This document shows, piece after piece, positions 31,559 to 39,380 of a DNA stretch of 47,396 bases. Origin of the DNA: Collinsella sp. AF20-14LB (GTDB taxonomy: Bacteria > Actinomycetota > Coriobacteriia > Coriobacteriales > Coriobacteriaceae). A program made the position numbers and the translations under genes. Each line of letters starts with the position of its first letter. Position 1 is the stretch's first letter. The notes below the pieces were generated by a model that was not told the DNA's origin, made no database searches, and saw nothing but the letters and a program-made list of their open reading frames with translations. The stretch covers positions 13,976-61,371 of the forward strand of contig NZ_QRWD01000016.1 in assembly GCF_003459505.1 (NCBI RefSeq), in the 5' to 3' direction.

Positions 31559-33634
31559 TTACTTAGCGCGGCCCTCCTCATAGCGCTCGACCAGCTTGGC
31601 CTGAACGTCATAGGGCACCTGCTCATAGCCCGCGGGCTTCATGGTAAAGTCGCCCGTGCCGCGCGTGATGGAGCGCAGGCGCGTCGAGTAATCCGTCAGC
31701 TCGGCCAGCGGCGCCTGGGCAATGACCACGGTGTCTCCGCGCTCATCGGTCTCCATGCCCGTCACGCGACCGCGCGAGGCCGAGATGTCGCCCATCACGG
31801 CGCCGGCGTAGCTCTCGGGGATCGTCACCGTGATTTCCTCGATAGGCTCCAGCACCACTGGATCGGCATCGGTGCATGCCTTGCGCAGGCCGATGCGAGC
31901 CGCCGCGCGGAACGCCATCTCGTTGGAGTCGACGCTGTGATACGAACCGTCGTACACAGCCACGCGAATGCCCGTGAGCGGGTAGCCGGCAATAATACCG
32001 TCCTTCATGGTCTCCTGGACGCCCTTGTCCACGGCGGGAATCAGCGAGCGCGGAATGCGACCGCCCACGACCTCGTCCACGAACTCATAGCCGTCGCTCG
32101 TGCCGTCGGACCCAATGAGCGGCTCGACGCGCAGCCAGCAGTCGCCGTACTGACCGGCACCGCCGGTCTGCTTCTTGTGGCGACCCTGGGCGCTCGCCGT
32201 GCGGCGGATGGTCTCGCGATACGGAATGCGGATCGGCACGCTCTTGGCGGCGACCTTGGTGCGGTCCTCCAGACGGTTGAGCAGCACCGAAACCTGTGCC
32301 TCACCAACGGCAGAGATAATGGTCTGGCCAGTCTCCTCGTCGCGGTCGATGCTCATGGTCGGGTCTGCCTTGCAGGCCTTCTCGATAAACGTGTAGAGCT
32401 TCTCTTCGTCGCCGCGATTCTCGGCCTCGATGGCGATGCGGTACTGAGAGTTGGGGAACTTAAACGCCGCAGCCTCGACCTTACCGGTAATGGAGAGCGT
32501 ATCGCCCGTCTCGGCCGCCAGCTTGGGCGCCACGATGATGTCGCCGGCATAGGCGTGACCGACCTCGGTCATGTCGCGACCGCACATCACATACAGGTGA
32601 GCCAGACGGTCGCCCTTGCGCGTACGCGCGTTGATCAGCTCAAGACCCGGCTCAAGCGTACCCGTCAGCACCTTGATAAAGCTGATGCGACCTTGTTGCG
32701 GATCGGCCAGCGTCTTAAACACAAACGCCACCGGACGGTCATCGTCACTCGAGATCTTAAGCGAATCGCCGTCGATGAGCGGCATCTCGCCGTAGTCGGT
32801 CGGCGCCGGGAAGTACGTCGCGATGTCGTCCATCAGCGAGTTGACGCCCTGCTCCTTAATGCAATCGCCCGCAAAGACCGGCACAAAGATGCGCTCGGCA
32901 ATCGCCTTCGACAGCAGGCCTTCAAGCTCCTCCTGCGTCAGCGTCTCCTCGCCTTCCAAGTACTTCATCATCAGTTCGTCGTCGGCCTCGGCCACCAGCT
33001 CGCACAGATGGTCATGGGCCTCCTCGGCCTGGGCACGATACTCCTCGGGAATCTCCGACTCAACGGCCTCGGCGCCGTTGCAGTGGCGCGCCTTCATGCG
33101 CACCAGGTCGATGATGCCGTCAAAGTCCTCGCCCTCGCCCCAGGGAAGAGTCACGGCGCCCAGGCGCGTACCAAAGCGCTCCTGCAGTAGGTCCATTGTG
33201 GTCGCAAAGCTGGCCTCGGAGCGCGACAGGCGGTTTACGAACACCGCACGCGCCAGGCGCAGGTCCTCGGCGGCATACCAGAGCTTAACCGTCGTAGGCT
33301 GCGGGCCGGCCTCGGCGTCGACCACAAACAGGGCCGTCTCGCAGACGCTCATCGCGGCAAAGGCGTCGCCGATAAAATCGGGGTAGCACGGGGCATCGAG
33401 CACATTGATGCGCGCGCCCTTCCAGTCGATCGGCGCAATGGTCGTCGAGATGGAAAATGCACGCTTAACCTCTTCGGGGTCATAGTCGAGCGTGGGCTTG
33501 GTGCCGTCGTGGCCGCCAAGGCGGGCGGTCTTGCCGGAAAGGTGGAGCATGGCTTCGGCGAGTGAAGTCTTGCCCACCCCGCCTTGGCCTACGAGCACCA
33601 CGTTCCTTACGTTACCGGTCTTGGGAGCACCCAT
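31559..33634 (-). CDS. Elongation factor G-like protein (EF-G2 type)
   Basis: A 691-residue protein with the five-domain EF-G layout, belonging to the second, non-canonical EF-G group. G1 reads GQGGVGKTS (residues 16-24), G3 DAPCYPDF instead of DTPGHVDF, and G4 VNRLSRSE instead of NKMD, so guanine specificity and hydrolysis are doubtful. Domain IV keeps the tip-like GGAGQYGD and the C-terminal domains look complete. Its role may be regulatory rather than in normal translocation. AAGGAGG precedes the ATG at 33634; an upstream in-frame extension is rejected. It stands alone. Confidence 0.88.
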   Translation of the reverse strand: MGAPKTGNVRNVVLVGQGGVGKTSLAEAMLHLSGKTARLGGHDGTKPTLDYDPEEVKRAFSISTTIAPIDWKGARINVLDAPCYPDFIGDAFAAMSVCETALFVVDAEAGPQPTTVKLWYAAEDLRLARAVFVNRLSRSEASFATTMDLLQERFGTRLGAVTLPWGEGEDFDGIIDLVRMKARHCNGAEAVESEIPEEYRAQAEEAHDHLCELVAEADDELMMKYLEGEETLTQEELEGLLSKAIAERIFVPVFAGDCIKEQGVNSLMDDIATYFPAPTDYGEMPLIDGDSLKISSDDDRPVAFVFKTLADPQQGRISFIKVLTGTLEPGLELINARTRKGDRLAHLYVMCGRDMTEVGHAYAGDIIVAPKLAAETGDTLSITGKVEAAAFKFPNSQYRIAIEAENRGDEEKLYTFIEKACKADPTMSIDRDEETGQTIISAVGEAQVSVLLNRLEDRTKVAAKSVPIRIPYRETIRRTASAQGRHKKQTGGAGQYGDCWLRVEPLIGSDGTSDGYEFVDEVVGGRIPRSLIPAVDKGVQETMKDGIIAGYPLTGIRVAVYDGSYHSVDSNEMAFRAAARIGLRKACTDADPVVLEPIEEITVTIPESYAGAVMGDISASRGRVTGMETDERGDTVVIAQAPLAELTDYSTRLRSITRGTGDFTMKPAGYEQVPYDVQAKLVERYEEGRAK

Positions 33635-33876
33635 GATGACCTCCTTGCAGGGCCGCGCGCAATGCGCGACGCCAACGGGGAGAGTTCGCGGTCGGTGCCA
33701 TCCCGGGAGCAGCATGGTCGGCAGCCGAGCCGACTCACCCTCCAAATGTCCTATGCCACCACCCTACCCTCACGGGCGACCGTCCATGCACACCTTTCGG
33801 CACGCGTATGAATACAGACGGCGAGAGGATGGGGCGAGCAGGCGAGAGGATTATTAAACCCCATCGATACAAATAA

Positions 33877-33910
33877 AAGCCGCCGCAGACCATAAGACCT
33901 GCGACGGCTT
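33877..33910 (-). terminator. Terminator of the amino-acid ABC operon
   Basis: AAGCCGCCGCAG (33877-33888) pairs with CTGCGACGGCTT (33899-33910) with one mismatch; TTTTATTTG follows on the minus strand. The rest of the gap 33635-33931 shows nothing else. Confidence 0.8.
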
Positions 33911-33931
33911 CATCTCAATATATAGTTGAGT

Positions 33932-34696
33932 CTAGCTCTCGATACGGCTCAAGAACTCACGGGTGCGCTGCTCACGCGGATGGTCGATAACCTGCTCGGC
34001 AGGACCCTCCTCGACAATGCGGCCGCCGTCCATAAAGACCACGCGGTCGGCAACATCGCGCGCAAACTGCATCGCATGGGTCACGATCACCATCGTCATA
34101 TTCTGCGCGGCGAGGTCTTTAATGACGCGCAGCACCTCGGCCGTCAACTCTGGATCGAGCGCCGAGGTCGGCTCATCAAAGAACAAGATTTCCGGGTCGA
34201 GCGCCAGGGCGCGGGCAATACTCACGCGCTGCTGCTGGCCGCCCGAAAGCTCACATGGCACCTTGTTCTCATTGCCCGTAAGCCCCATCTGCGCGATCAA
34301 CTCATGCGCACGCGCCTCCGCCTGCTCACGCGGGCGCTTAAGCACGCGGATCGGCGCGTCGATGATGTTTTTCATCACGGTATAGTGCGGGAACAGGTTG
34401 TAATTTTGGAACACCAGGCCGAATCGCGAGCGTGCCCGCTTGGGCACATCGCCCTTCGCATAGACCGCGCCCGAACCCGCATCCGTCGCAACGGCAAGGT
34501 CACCAAACGAGAGTGAGCCTCCGTCGAGTGTCTCGAGCAGCGTGGCACACCGCAGCAGCGTGGACTTGCCGCCACCCGAAGGCCCGATAATCGCCACGAC
34601 CTCGCCACGCTTCACCTCAAGCGAGATATCCTTGAGCACCTCATTGCCGCCAAACGCCTTACGCGCGTTCGTTATCATCATTACCGTTCCGGACAC
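33932..34696 (-). CDS. Polar amino-acid ABC transporter ATPase (GlnQ-like)
   Basis: A 254-residue ATPase of the PAAT family that powers the permease and lipoprotein encoded upstream. Walker A is GPSGGGKST (about 35-43), the Q-loop is in VFQNYNLFPHYTV, signature LSGGQQQRV and Walker B ILFFDEPTSALD are canonical. I favour GTG 34696, which has GGAGG five nt before it; ATG 34708 would include that ribosome-binding site in the coding region. The 160-nt gap to the permease contains a hairpin and a GCGTAC palindrome, unusual inside an operon. Confidence 0.9.
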   Translation of the reverse strand: MSGTVMMITNARKAFGGNEVLKDISLEVKRGEVVAIIGPSGGGKSTLLRCATLLETLDGGSLSFGDLAVATDAGSGAVYAKGDVPKRARSRFGLVFQNYNLFPHYTVMKNIIDAPIRVLKRPREQAEARAHELIAQMGLTGNENKVPCELSGGQQQRVSIARALALDPEILFFDEPTSALDPELTAEVLRVIKDLAAQNMTMVIVTHAMQFARDVADRVVFMDGGRIVEEGPAEQVIDHPREQRTREFLSRIES

Positions 34697-34769
34697 GGGA
34701 ACCTCCATGTGTTTGAGAAGTCAGCGAGCGTGTGGCTGACGAGACAATGTGCTTCGAAAGAGGAGCGCC

Positions 34770-34785
34770 GCGTACTTCTGTACGC
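34770..34785. repeat. GCGTAC-loop-GTACGC element in operon gap 1
   Basis: Perfect 6-bp palindromic arms (34770-34775 and 34780-34785) around a TTCT loop. Its surroundings resemble those of the element at 35612-35627 in the next gap of the same operon. Confidence 0.55.
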
Positions 34786-34841
34786 AAGCGACGGTTTGAG
34801 GAGCAGATTGGCCGTCAGGCACGCGCGCAGCGTCGAGCAGT

Positions 34842-34863
34842 CCGCCGTTCGCTAGAACGGCGG
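34842..34863 (-). terminator. Hairpin after the permease gene
   Basis: Perfect 9-bp arms CCGCCGTTC (34842-34850 and 34855-34863) seven nt past the stop. No T-run, so it may be an attenuator or mRNA stabiliser within the operon. The adjoining 18-mer (34825-34842 region) recurs beside the glmS terminator. Confidence 0.5.
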
Positions 34864-34869
34864 AACGAT

Positions 34870-35523
34870 CTAGTCATGATAATAGTCCAGCTTCTTTTCG
34901 GCGGCGCCCAGCAGCATCTCGACCACAAAGTTAAAGACCCAGTAGATCAACGCCGCGATCGCAAACGGCACCATGCTCACCTGCGAGGCGACCAGTGCCT
35001 TGGCCGTCGAGAACATCTCACCCACGCCAATGGCAAACGCCAGCGACGTGTCCTTGACCAGCGTGATGATCTCGTTGCCCATCGCAGGCAGAATACGCTT
35101 GGCGACCTGCGGCATCACGATATACAGAAACGTCTGCATGCGCGAATAGCCCAGCACCTCGGCTGCCTCGTATTGACCGCGCGGAATCGACTGCAAGCCC
35201 GAGCGATAGATCTCGGCAAAGTAGCCGGCGTAGTTGATGATGAACGCCACGACGCACGCCGTCCACTTGGAATCGGGCGTGAGCGAAATGCCAAACACGT
35301 AGTACGGGGCAAAGTAGATGGCAAACATCTGCAGCATGAGCGGCGTACCGCGCATGACCGAAATGTAGATGCGCGCAATCCAGCGGAGCGGCGCAATTTT
35401 GCTCATGCGCATAAACGTCACGGGGATTCCCAGCGGAATCGACCCGAGTAACGTCAGCACAAACAACTGCAAGCTGACCAAGAATCCCTGGCCAAGCATC
35501 TGCATCATGACCTGAATAGACAA
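34870..35523 (-). CDS. Polar amino-acid ABC transporter permease
   Basis: A 217-residue inner-membrane permease of the HisM/GlnP family with about five helices. The EAA loop is YEAAEVLGYSRMQTFLYIV (about 117-135), where the ATPase docks. The N-terminal FLVSLQLFVLTLLGSIPLG is a family feature. The likely start is TTG 35523 with GAGAG six nt upstream; ATG 35508 is an alternative. It lies between the solute-binding lipoprotein and the ATPase genes, separated from each by 140-175 nt. Confidence 0.9.
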   Translation of the reverse strand: MSIQVMMQMLGQGFLVSLQLFVLTLLGSIPLGIPVTFMRMSKIAPLRWIARIYISVMRGTPLMLQMFAIYFAPYYVFGISLTPDSKWTACVVAFIINYAGYFAEIYRSGLQSIPRGQYEAAEVLGYSRMQTFLYIVMPQVAKRILPAMGNEIITLVKDTSLAFAIGVGEMFSTAKALVASQVSMVPFAIAALIYWVFNFVVEMLLGAAEKKLDYYHD

Positions 35524-35584
35524 CCTAAGCTCTCTTTCACAGCAACGGAACAGCGGTTTTTACTCTCAAATAGGCACAGTGCCC

Positions 35585-35660
35585 AAGATTGCGAGCGACA
35601 AGCCCGACGAAGCGTACTTTGGTACGCGAGGAGGGTTGGAGCCGCAAGGTTGGGTGCTGC
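35585..35660. repeat. GCGTAC-loop-GTACGC element in operon gap 2
   Basis: Contains GCGTAC (35612-35617), loop TTTG and GTACGC (35622-35627), followed by GAGGAGGGTTGGAG, which resembles the sequence following the element at 34770. A small CCGCA/TGCGG stem follows near 35640-35660. Together they separate lipoprotein and permease genes. Confidence 0.5.
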
Positions 35661-35662
35661 GG

Positions 35663-36523
35663 CTATTTGAGAACCCAGTTGTCGAAGGACAGACCGTATT
35701 CTGCATACTTGTCGCACAGGTCCTTGACCGTGCCGTCCTCGTAGAGCGCCTTGAGCGACTCGGTCACGGCATCGGCGGACTTGGTGTCGCCCTTCTTAAA
35801 GCCGACGGCGTAGTGCTCGCTGGACAGCGGCTTGTCGAGCTGCGTATAGGCATCGGGCTTGGCGGCAAGCTGATACTGGGCAATCGAAAGGTCGCAAGCC
35901 ACGGCATCGACCGCGCCGCTCTCGAGCTGCATAAAGGCCGTGTTGTACTCGCCGATGGTATCGAGCGTGGCAAACGTCGCGGCCAGATCCTTCTGGTCGC
36001 CCTCGAGCACATCCTGCGCAGCGGAATCGGTCTGAGTGATCACGGTCTTGCCAGCGAGATCGTCCCAGCTCTTGATACCCGCATCCTTCTTGACCACGAG
36101 CACCTGTTCGTTGAGCATGTACGGCTCGGAGAACGTGTAGTCGTCCTCGCGGCCCTCCATGGTAAAGCCGTTCCAGATGCAGTTGATAGCACCCGAGTTG
36201 AGCAGCGTGTCCTTGGCATCCCAGTCGATAGCCTCGTATTTGACCTCCCAGCCCTGCTTATCGGCAACGGCCTTGGCAAGGTCGAGGTCAAAGCCGGTGT
36301 ACTCGCCATCGTCGCCTACAAAGCCATACGGAGGATAGGACTTGTCAAAGCCCACGACGAGCTTCTTGGACTCCGCAGCACCCTTCACGTCCCTGGCTGC
36401 GGCAGAACCGGCAGCGGAGCCCTTGCCGGCACCACCGCCGCAGCCGACAAGACCAAGGCCGAGCACCGTGGCAAGCGAACCGGCTAGACCAACAAACTGA
36501 CGGCGAGACATATCGGTATTCAT
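35663..36523 (-). CDS. Amino-acid ABC transporter substrate-binding lipoprotein
   Basis: A 286-residue family 3 solute-binding protein. The N-terminus has both a twin-arginine motif (SRRQFVG, residues 6-12) and a lipobox (GLVGCGGG, Cys about 29), so it is probably exported folded by Tat and then lipid-anchored. The body has the family blocks VGFDKSYPPYGF, GFDLDLAKAVAD and a central DLAGKTVITQTDS. The ligand is likely a polar amino acid; exact specificity is open. ATG 36523 follows GGGGGA. It is the first gene of the operon; operator-like CACTTTA repeats lie just upstream. Confidence 0.92.
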   Translation of the reverse strand: MNTDMSRRQFVGLAGSLATVLGLGLVGCGGGAGKGSAAGSAAARDVKGAAESKKLVVGFDKSYPPYGFVGDDGEYTGFDLDLAKAVADKQGWEVKYEAIDWDAKDTLLNSGAINCIWNGFTMEGREDDYTFSEPYMLNEQVLVVKKDAGIKSWDDLAGKTVITQTDSAAQDVLEGDQKDLAATFATLDTIGEYNTAFMQLESGAVDAVACDLSIAQYQLAAKPDAYTQLDKPLSSEHYAVGFKKGDTKSADAVTESLKALYEDGTVKDLCDKYAEYGLSFDNWVLK

Positions 36524-36541
36524 GGTATTCCCCCTTGATAG

Positions 36542-36595
36542 CACTTTAGTTAGGTAAAGTGAGTCATGTAACGTCCAGAATCATACACTTTACCT
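36542..36595 (-). promoter_or_regulatory. CACTTTA operator cluster of the amino-acid ABC operon
   Basis: CACTTTA (36542-36548) with TAAAGTG (36555-36561) forms a palindrome, and AGGTAAAGTG (36552-36561) with CACTTTACCT (36586-36595) forms a second, 10-bp perfect one. The core CTTTAGTTAGGTAAAG (36544-36559) matches the palindrome in front of ilvE at 13 of 16 positions. The first lies just before the ribosome-binding site, a repressor-like position. Confidence 0.55.
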
Positions 36596-36616
36596 TGATA
36601 GAGTACAAGGGAGGGG

Positions 36617-36763
36617 TTGCCCGGCGCGGGCGGAGAGCGGCGCGTAATTAAGTTTCCTGCTCTACAGTCCTGCGCAAGCCGGAAAGCACATTAAGTGCTT
36701 TCCTTTGCGTGCGGAACTCGCGATAAACTTAATTACGCGCCGCTCTCCGCCCGCGCCGGGCAA
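36617..36763. repeat. Large two-tier palindrome with perfect 39-bp arms
   Basis: Arms 36617-36655 and 36725-36763 are perfectly complementary over 39 bp. The 69-bp interior holds a second hairpin, GGAAAGCAC (36681-36689) with GTGCTTTCC (36695-36703). It lies between divergent genes, so it is not placed like a terminator. Most of the 348-nt gap 36524-36871 consists of this element and the operator cluster; a CCGCCGGCTTGG-type stretch and the rlmD leader make up the rest. Confidence 0.85.
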
Positions 36764-36871
36764 ACATCGTTGGGCTTATCACTGACAGGAAATGGGCGCC
36801 TGCATATCGCCCGCCGGCTTGGCACGGTACAATGCTTGCAGCTTTTAATTCATGAATTAGTGGAGTTATTG

Positions 36872-38320
36872 ATGGCAGAATCTCGTGCGGAGCGTAAGGC
36901 TCGTCGTGCTTTGATCGAGTCGGCTGAGGGGTCTCAGGAGAAAAAATCTTCTAAGAAATCCAAGTCTTCTCGGGATGCGAAGGGTAAGTCGACCAAGGGT
37001 AAGGCTAAGGCCAAGCGTTCTGACTCTCGTCGGGATGGGGATAAAGCGCCTCAGACTCGCTCCAAGCGCCCGCATAACGATTCGGTTCCGTCCTCGCATA
37101 AGGCCGTGGATCCCAAGTCTCCTTGTTCCATCATGAAGGCCTGCGGTGGGTGCACGGCACTCAATCGTCCTTATAAGAAGCAGCTCGCCGCCAAGCAGGC
37201 TGCTATGGAGGAGCTTTTTGCCGCCCTTTGTGAGCGCGAGGGTATTGCCGTTGATCCCATTCGCGGTATGGGTGTTACCCTGGGCGACCCGGGCAAGTAT
37301 CCTGCACCGCGTGGTTTTCGTCATAAGGCTGCCACTCCGTTTGCTCCCGGTAAGGAGGGCACTGTCCGTTGCGGTTTCTTTGAGCGCGGCACGCACAAGA
37401 TCGTTGCCGTACCCGAGTGTCCTGTCGAGGCGCCGGGCGCTCGTCAAATTCTCAACGGCATCGCGCGCGAGGCCGAACGTCTGCATATTCCCGCCTTTAA
37501 TGAGGACAAGCATCTTGGTTTGCTTCGTTATGCCGTCGTCCGCTGCGGTTGGCGTACCGACCAGGTCATGGTTACACTCGTGACCGCCCAGCGTGACTTA
37601 CCGCATGCGCAGGAGTTCTTTGAGGCCGTCGCGGCGCTCGATCCGCATATCGTCACCGTTGCCCAAAATATCAATGGCCGACCCGGTAACGCCATCTTGG
37701 GTGAGGAGACTCGTATCGTCTATGGCGCCGAGTGCATGCGCGACCAGCTGCTCGGTTGCGAATTCGATATCTCCCCCACCGCGTTCTATCAGACCAATCC
37801 GCAGCAGACCGAGCTGCTCTATCAGCTCGCGATTGACGGCATGGACCTGCAGCAGGGCGACATTCTCATGGACGCTTACTGCGGCAGCGGCACCATCGGT
37901 CTGTGTGCCGCGAAGGATGCCCAGAACAGGGGTGTCGGCATTATGCTGCTCGGCGTGGAGCGCAACCCGGCGGGCATTGCCGACGCACGTCGCAATGCCG
38001 AGCTCAACGGCCTCACCCGCAGCGCTTGGTTTATGGCCGACGACGCCACCGATTACATCCTGGACGCCGCCGATAACAACGAGCGCGTTGACGTTCTCTC
38101 CATCGACCCGCCGCGCGCCGGCTCCACGCCCGAGTTTCTTGAGGCCGCCTGCACACTTAAGCCGCGCCGCATCACCTACATCAGTTGCAATCCCGTCACC
38201 CAAGAGCGCGACCTACACCAGCTCCTCGACGGAGGTTATCGCCTGCTCAAGATCACGCCGGTCGACATGTTCCCCCACACCGACCACACCGAAACCGTAG
38301 CGGTCCTTGAGCGCCGCTAA
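36872..38320 (+). CDS. rlmD: 23S rRNA (uracil-5-)-methyltransferase, RlmD/RumA type
   Basis: A 482-residue TrmA/RumA-family enzyme that methylates a uracil in RNA using SAM. Iron-sulfur ligands are Cys85, Cys91, Cys94 and probably Cys183 (C-x5-CGGC pattern). SAM binding is at DAYCGSGTIGL, the motif SIDPPRAG follows, and YISCNPVTQ holds the catalytic Cys. The N-terminal 80 residues are a Lys/Ser-rich tail in place of the TRAM domain of E. coli RumA and may bind RNA. ATG 36872 follows GGAG. The exact target uracil is inferred from family. The 5' end is lower in GC than the rest of the gene. Confidence 0.88.
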   Translation: MAESRAERKARRALIESAEGSQEKKSSKKSKSSRDAKGKSTKGKAKAKRSDSRRDGDKAPQTRSKRPHNDSVPSSHKAVDPKSPCSIMKACGGCTALNRPYKKQLAAKQAAMEELFAALCEREGIAVDPIRGMGVTLGDPGKYPAPRGFRHKAATPFAPGKEGTVRCGFFERGTHKIVAVPECPVEAPGARQILNGIAREAERLHIPAFNEDKHLGLLRYAVVRCGWRTDQVMVTLVTAQRDLPHAQEFFEAVAALDPHIVTVAQNINGRPGNAILGEETRIVYGAECMRDQLLGCEFDISPTAFYQTNPQQTELLYQLAIDGMDLQQGDILMDAYCGSGTIGLCAAKDAQNRGVGIMLLGVERNPAGIADARRNAELNGLTRSAWFMADDATDYILDAADNNERVDVLSIDPPRAGSTPEFLEAACTLKPRRITYISCNPVTQERDLHQLLDGGYRLLKITPVDMFPHTDHTETVAVLERR

Positions 38321-38347
38321 CCAACCCCGGTAGATTTTTGGGACAAG

Positions 38348-38379
38348 AAGGGGGCGTCCCGTCTGGACCGCCCCCCTTT
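38348..38379 (+). terminator. rlmD terminator
   Basis: AAGGGGGCG (38348-38356) pairs with CGCCCCCCTT (38369-38378), then TCGTT. It also lies just past the convergent PHP gene. Confidence 0.75.
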
Positions 38380-38399
38380 CGTTGGGTATATGAGTCTCG

Positions 38400-39221
38400 T
38401 TACATCCCCTTGCGCAGGTCGCACACGCCGGCTGCCGCCATCTCGCGCAGCAGCGTCTCGCGGTCGCGCGTCACGATCAAGTCCAGTGGGAAGTGAATCT
38501 CGTCGAGCATCTTGCGCGCCTGATCGAGCTTGCCAATTGCCATGCCAATGTGCGCATCGGTCGAAACGCCAATACCCACACCCAACTCGGCGCAACGCTC
38601 GGCGATCTTGCGGCACACATTCCAATGCTCGGCATCCGCGCCATGCTCAAGACTGTGGTTGTTGATCTCGATAATCTTGTGCTTGGCCTTGGCCGCCAGC
38701 AGCACCTCATCGATATCGAACGGCACGCCCGAACGACCCGCATGCCCAAGCATGAACACCTTGGGATGCTCCAGGGCATTGATGTACATCTCGGTCGTCT
38801 GGGCGAGCGTCGCGCCTTCAGCGAACTGCGGATTATGCACGCTCGCAACCAAATAATCCAAATTGCGCGTAACCAAATCGAACAGCGAATGCTGGTGACT
38901 GTACGAATCGCCGGCAATATCGAGCGAAACGGGAATGCCCTCGCCAAACAGGCTTCCGTCCAGCGAAGCGATATCGGCCTCGGCACCACGCAGCACCAGC
39001 ACGCCGCTCCAAATGCGCGGCCAGATATCCTGGTTGATAAAGAACTGGTAACTGCGCAGGTCATTAGGGCAAGCCGTAACCATAGAGCTCAAATGGTCGG
39101 CGGAACCGAGCACCTGAAGGCCGCGCTCTGCCGCCCAATATATGTTCTCCTCGATGGTTGAATACGCATGCGCAGAGAACATCGTATGAGTATGAATATC
39201 ACAAGAAAGCAGGTAGGGCAT
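38400..39221 (-). CDS. PHP-domain phosphatase, YcdX-like
   Basis: A 273-residue metal-dependent phosphoesterase of the PHP family. The first metal motif is CDIHTHTMFSAHA (residues 7-19), GSADHLSS supplies the next ligand, and IGVSTDAHIG carries the C-terminal His pair. YcdX-like proteins are trinuclear zinc phosphatases with unclear natural substrates. ATG 39221 follows AAGGAG. The longer frame to 39365 lacks a ribosome-binding site. It lies downstream of the aminotransferase gene with a 159-nt gap. Confidence 0.87.
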   Translation of the reverse strand: MPYLLSCDIHTHTMFSAHAYSTIEENIYWAAERGLQVLGSADHLSSMVTACPNDLRSYQFFINQDIWPRIWSGVLVLRGAEADIASLDGSLFGEGIPVSLDIAGDSYSHQHSLFDLVTRNLDYLVASVHNPQFAEGATLAQTTEMYINALEHPKVFMLGHAGRSGVPFDIDEVLLAAKAKHKIIEINNHSLEHGADAEHWNVCRKIAERCAELGVGIGVSTDAHIGMAIGKLDQARKMLDEIHFPLDLIVTRDRETLLREMAAAGVCDLRKGM

Positions 39222-39380
39222 CAGGTCTCCTTGTCCAGTATGGCCGTCGCGTATATTCATTGTACGCATAGCTTTCGGCAGTCGTAAAACTGCTTCATCC
39301 CAATCACACAACGGCATAGACAACGGGGTCTGGCTTAGCACCAAACCCCGTTTCACGTAAAACATTGTAAGTAGAGCGCT

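Noticed and set aside
36617..36763. Insertion sequence or MITE with target-site duplication
   Set aside because: The arms look like terminal inverted repeats, but the flanking bases (GAGGGG and ACATCG) show no duplication, so transposition is not supported by this site alone.
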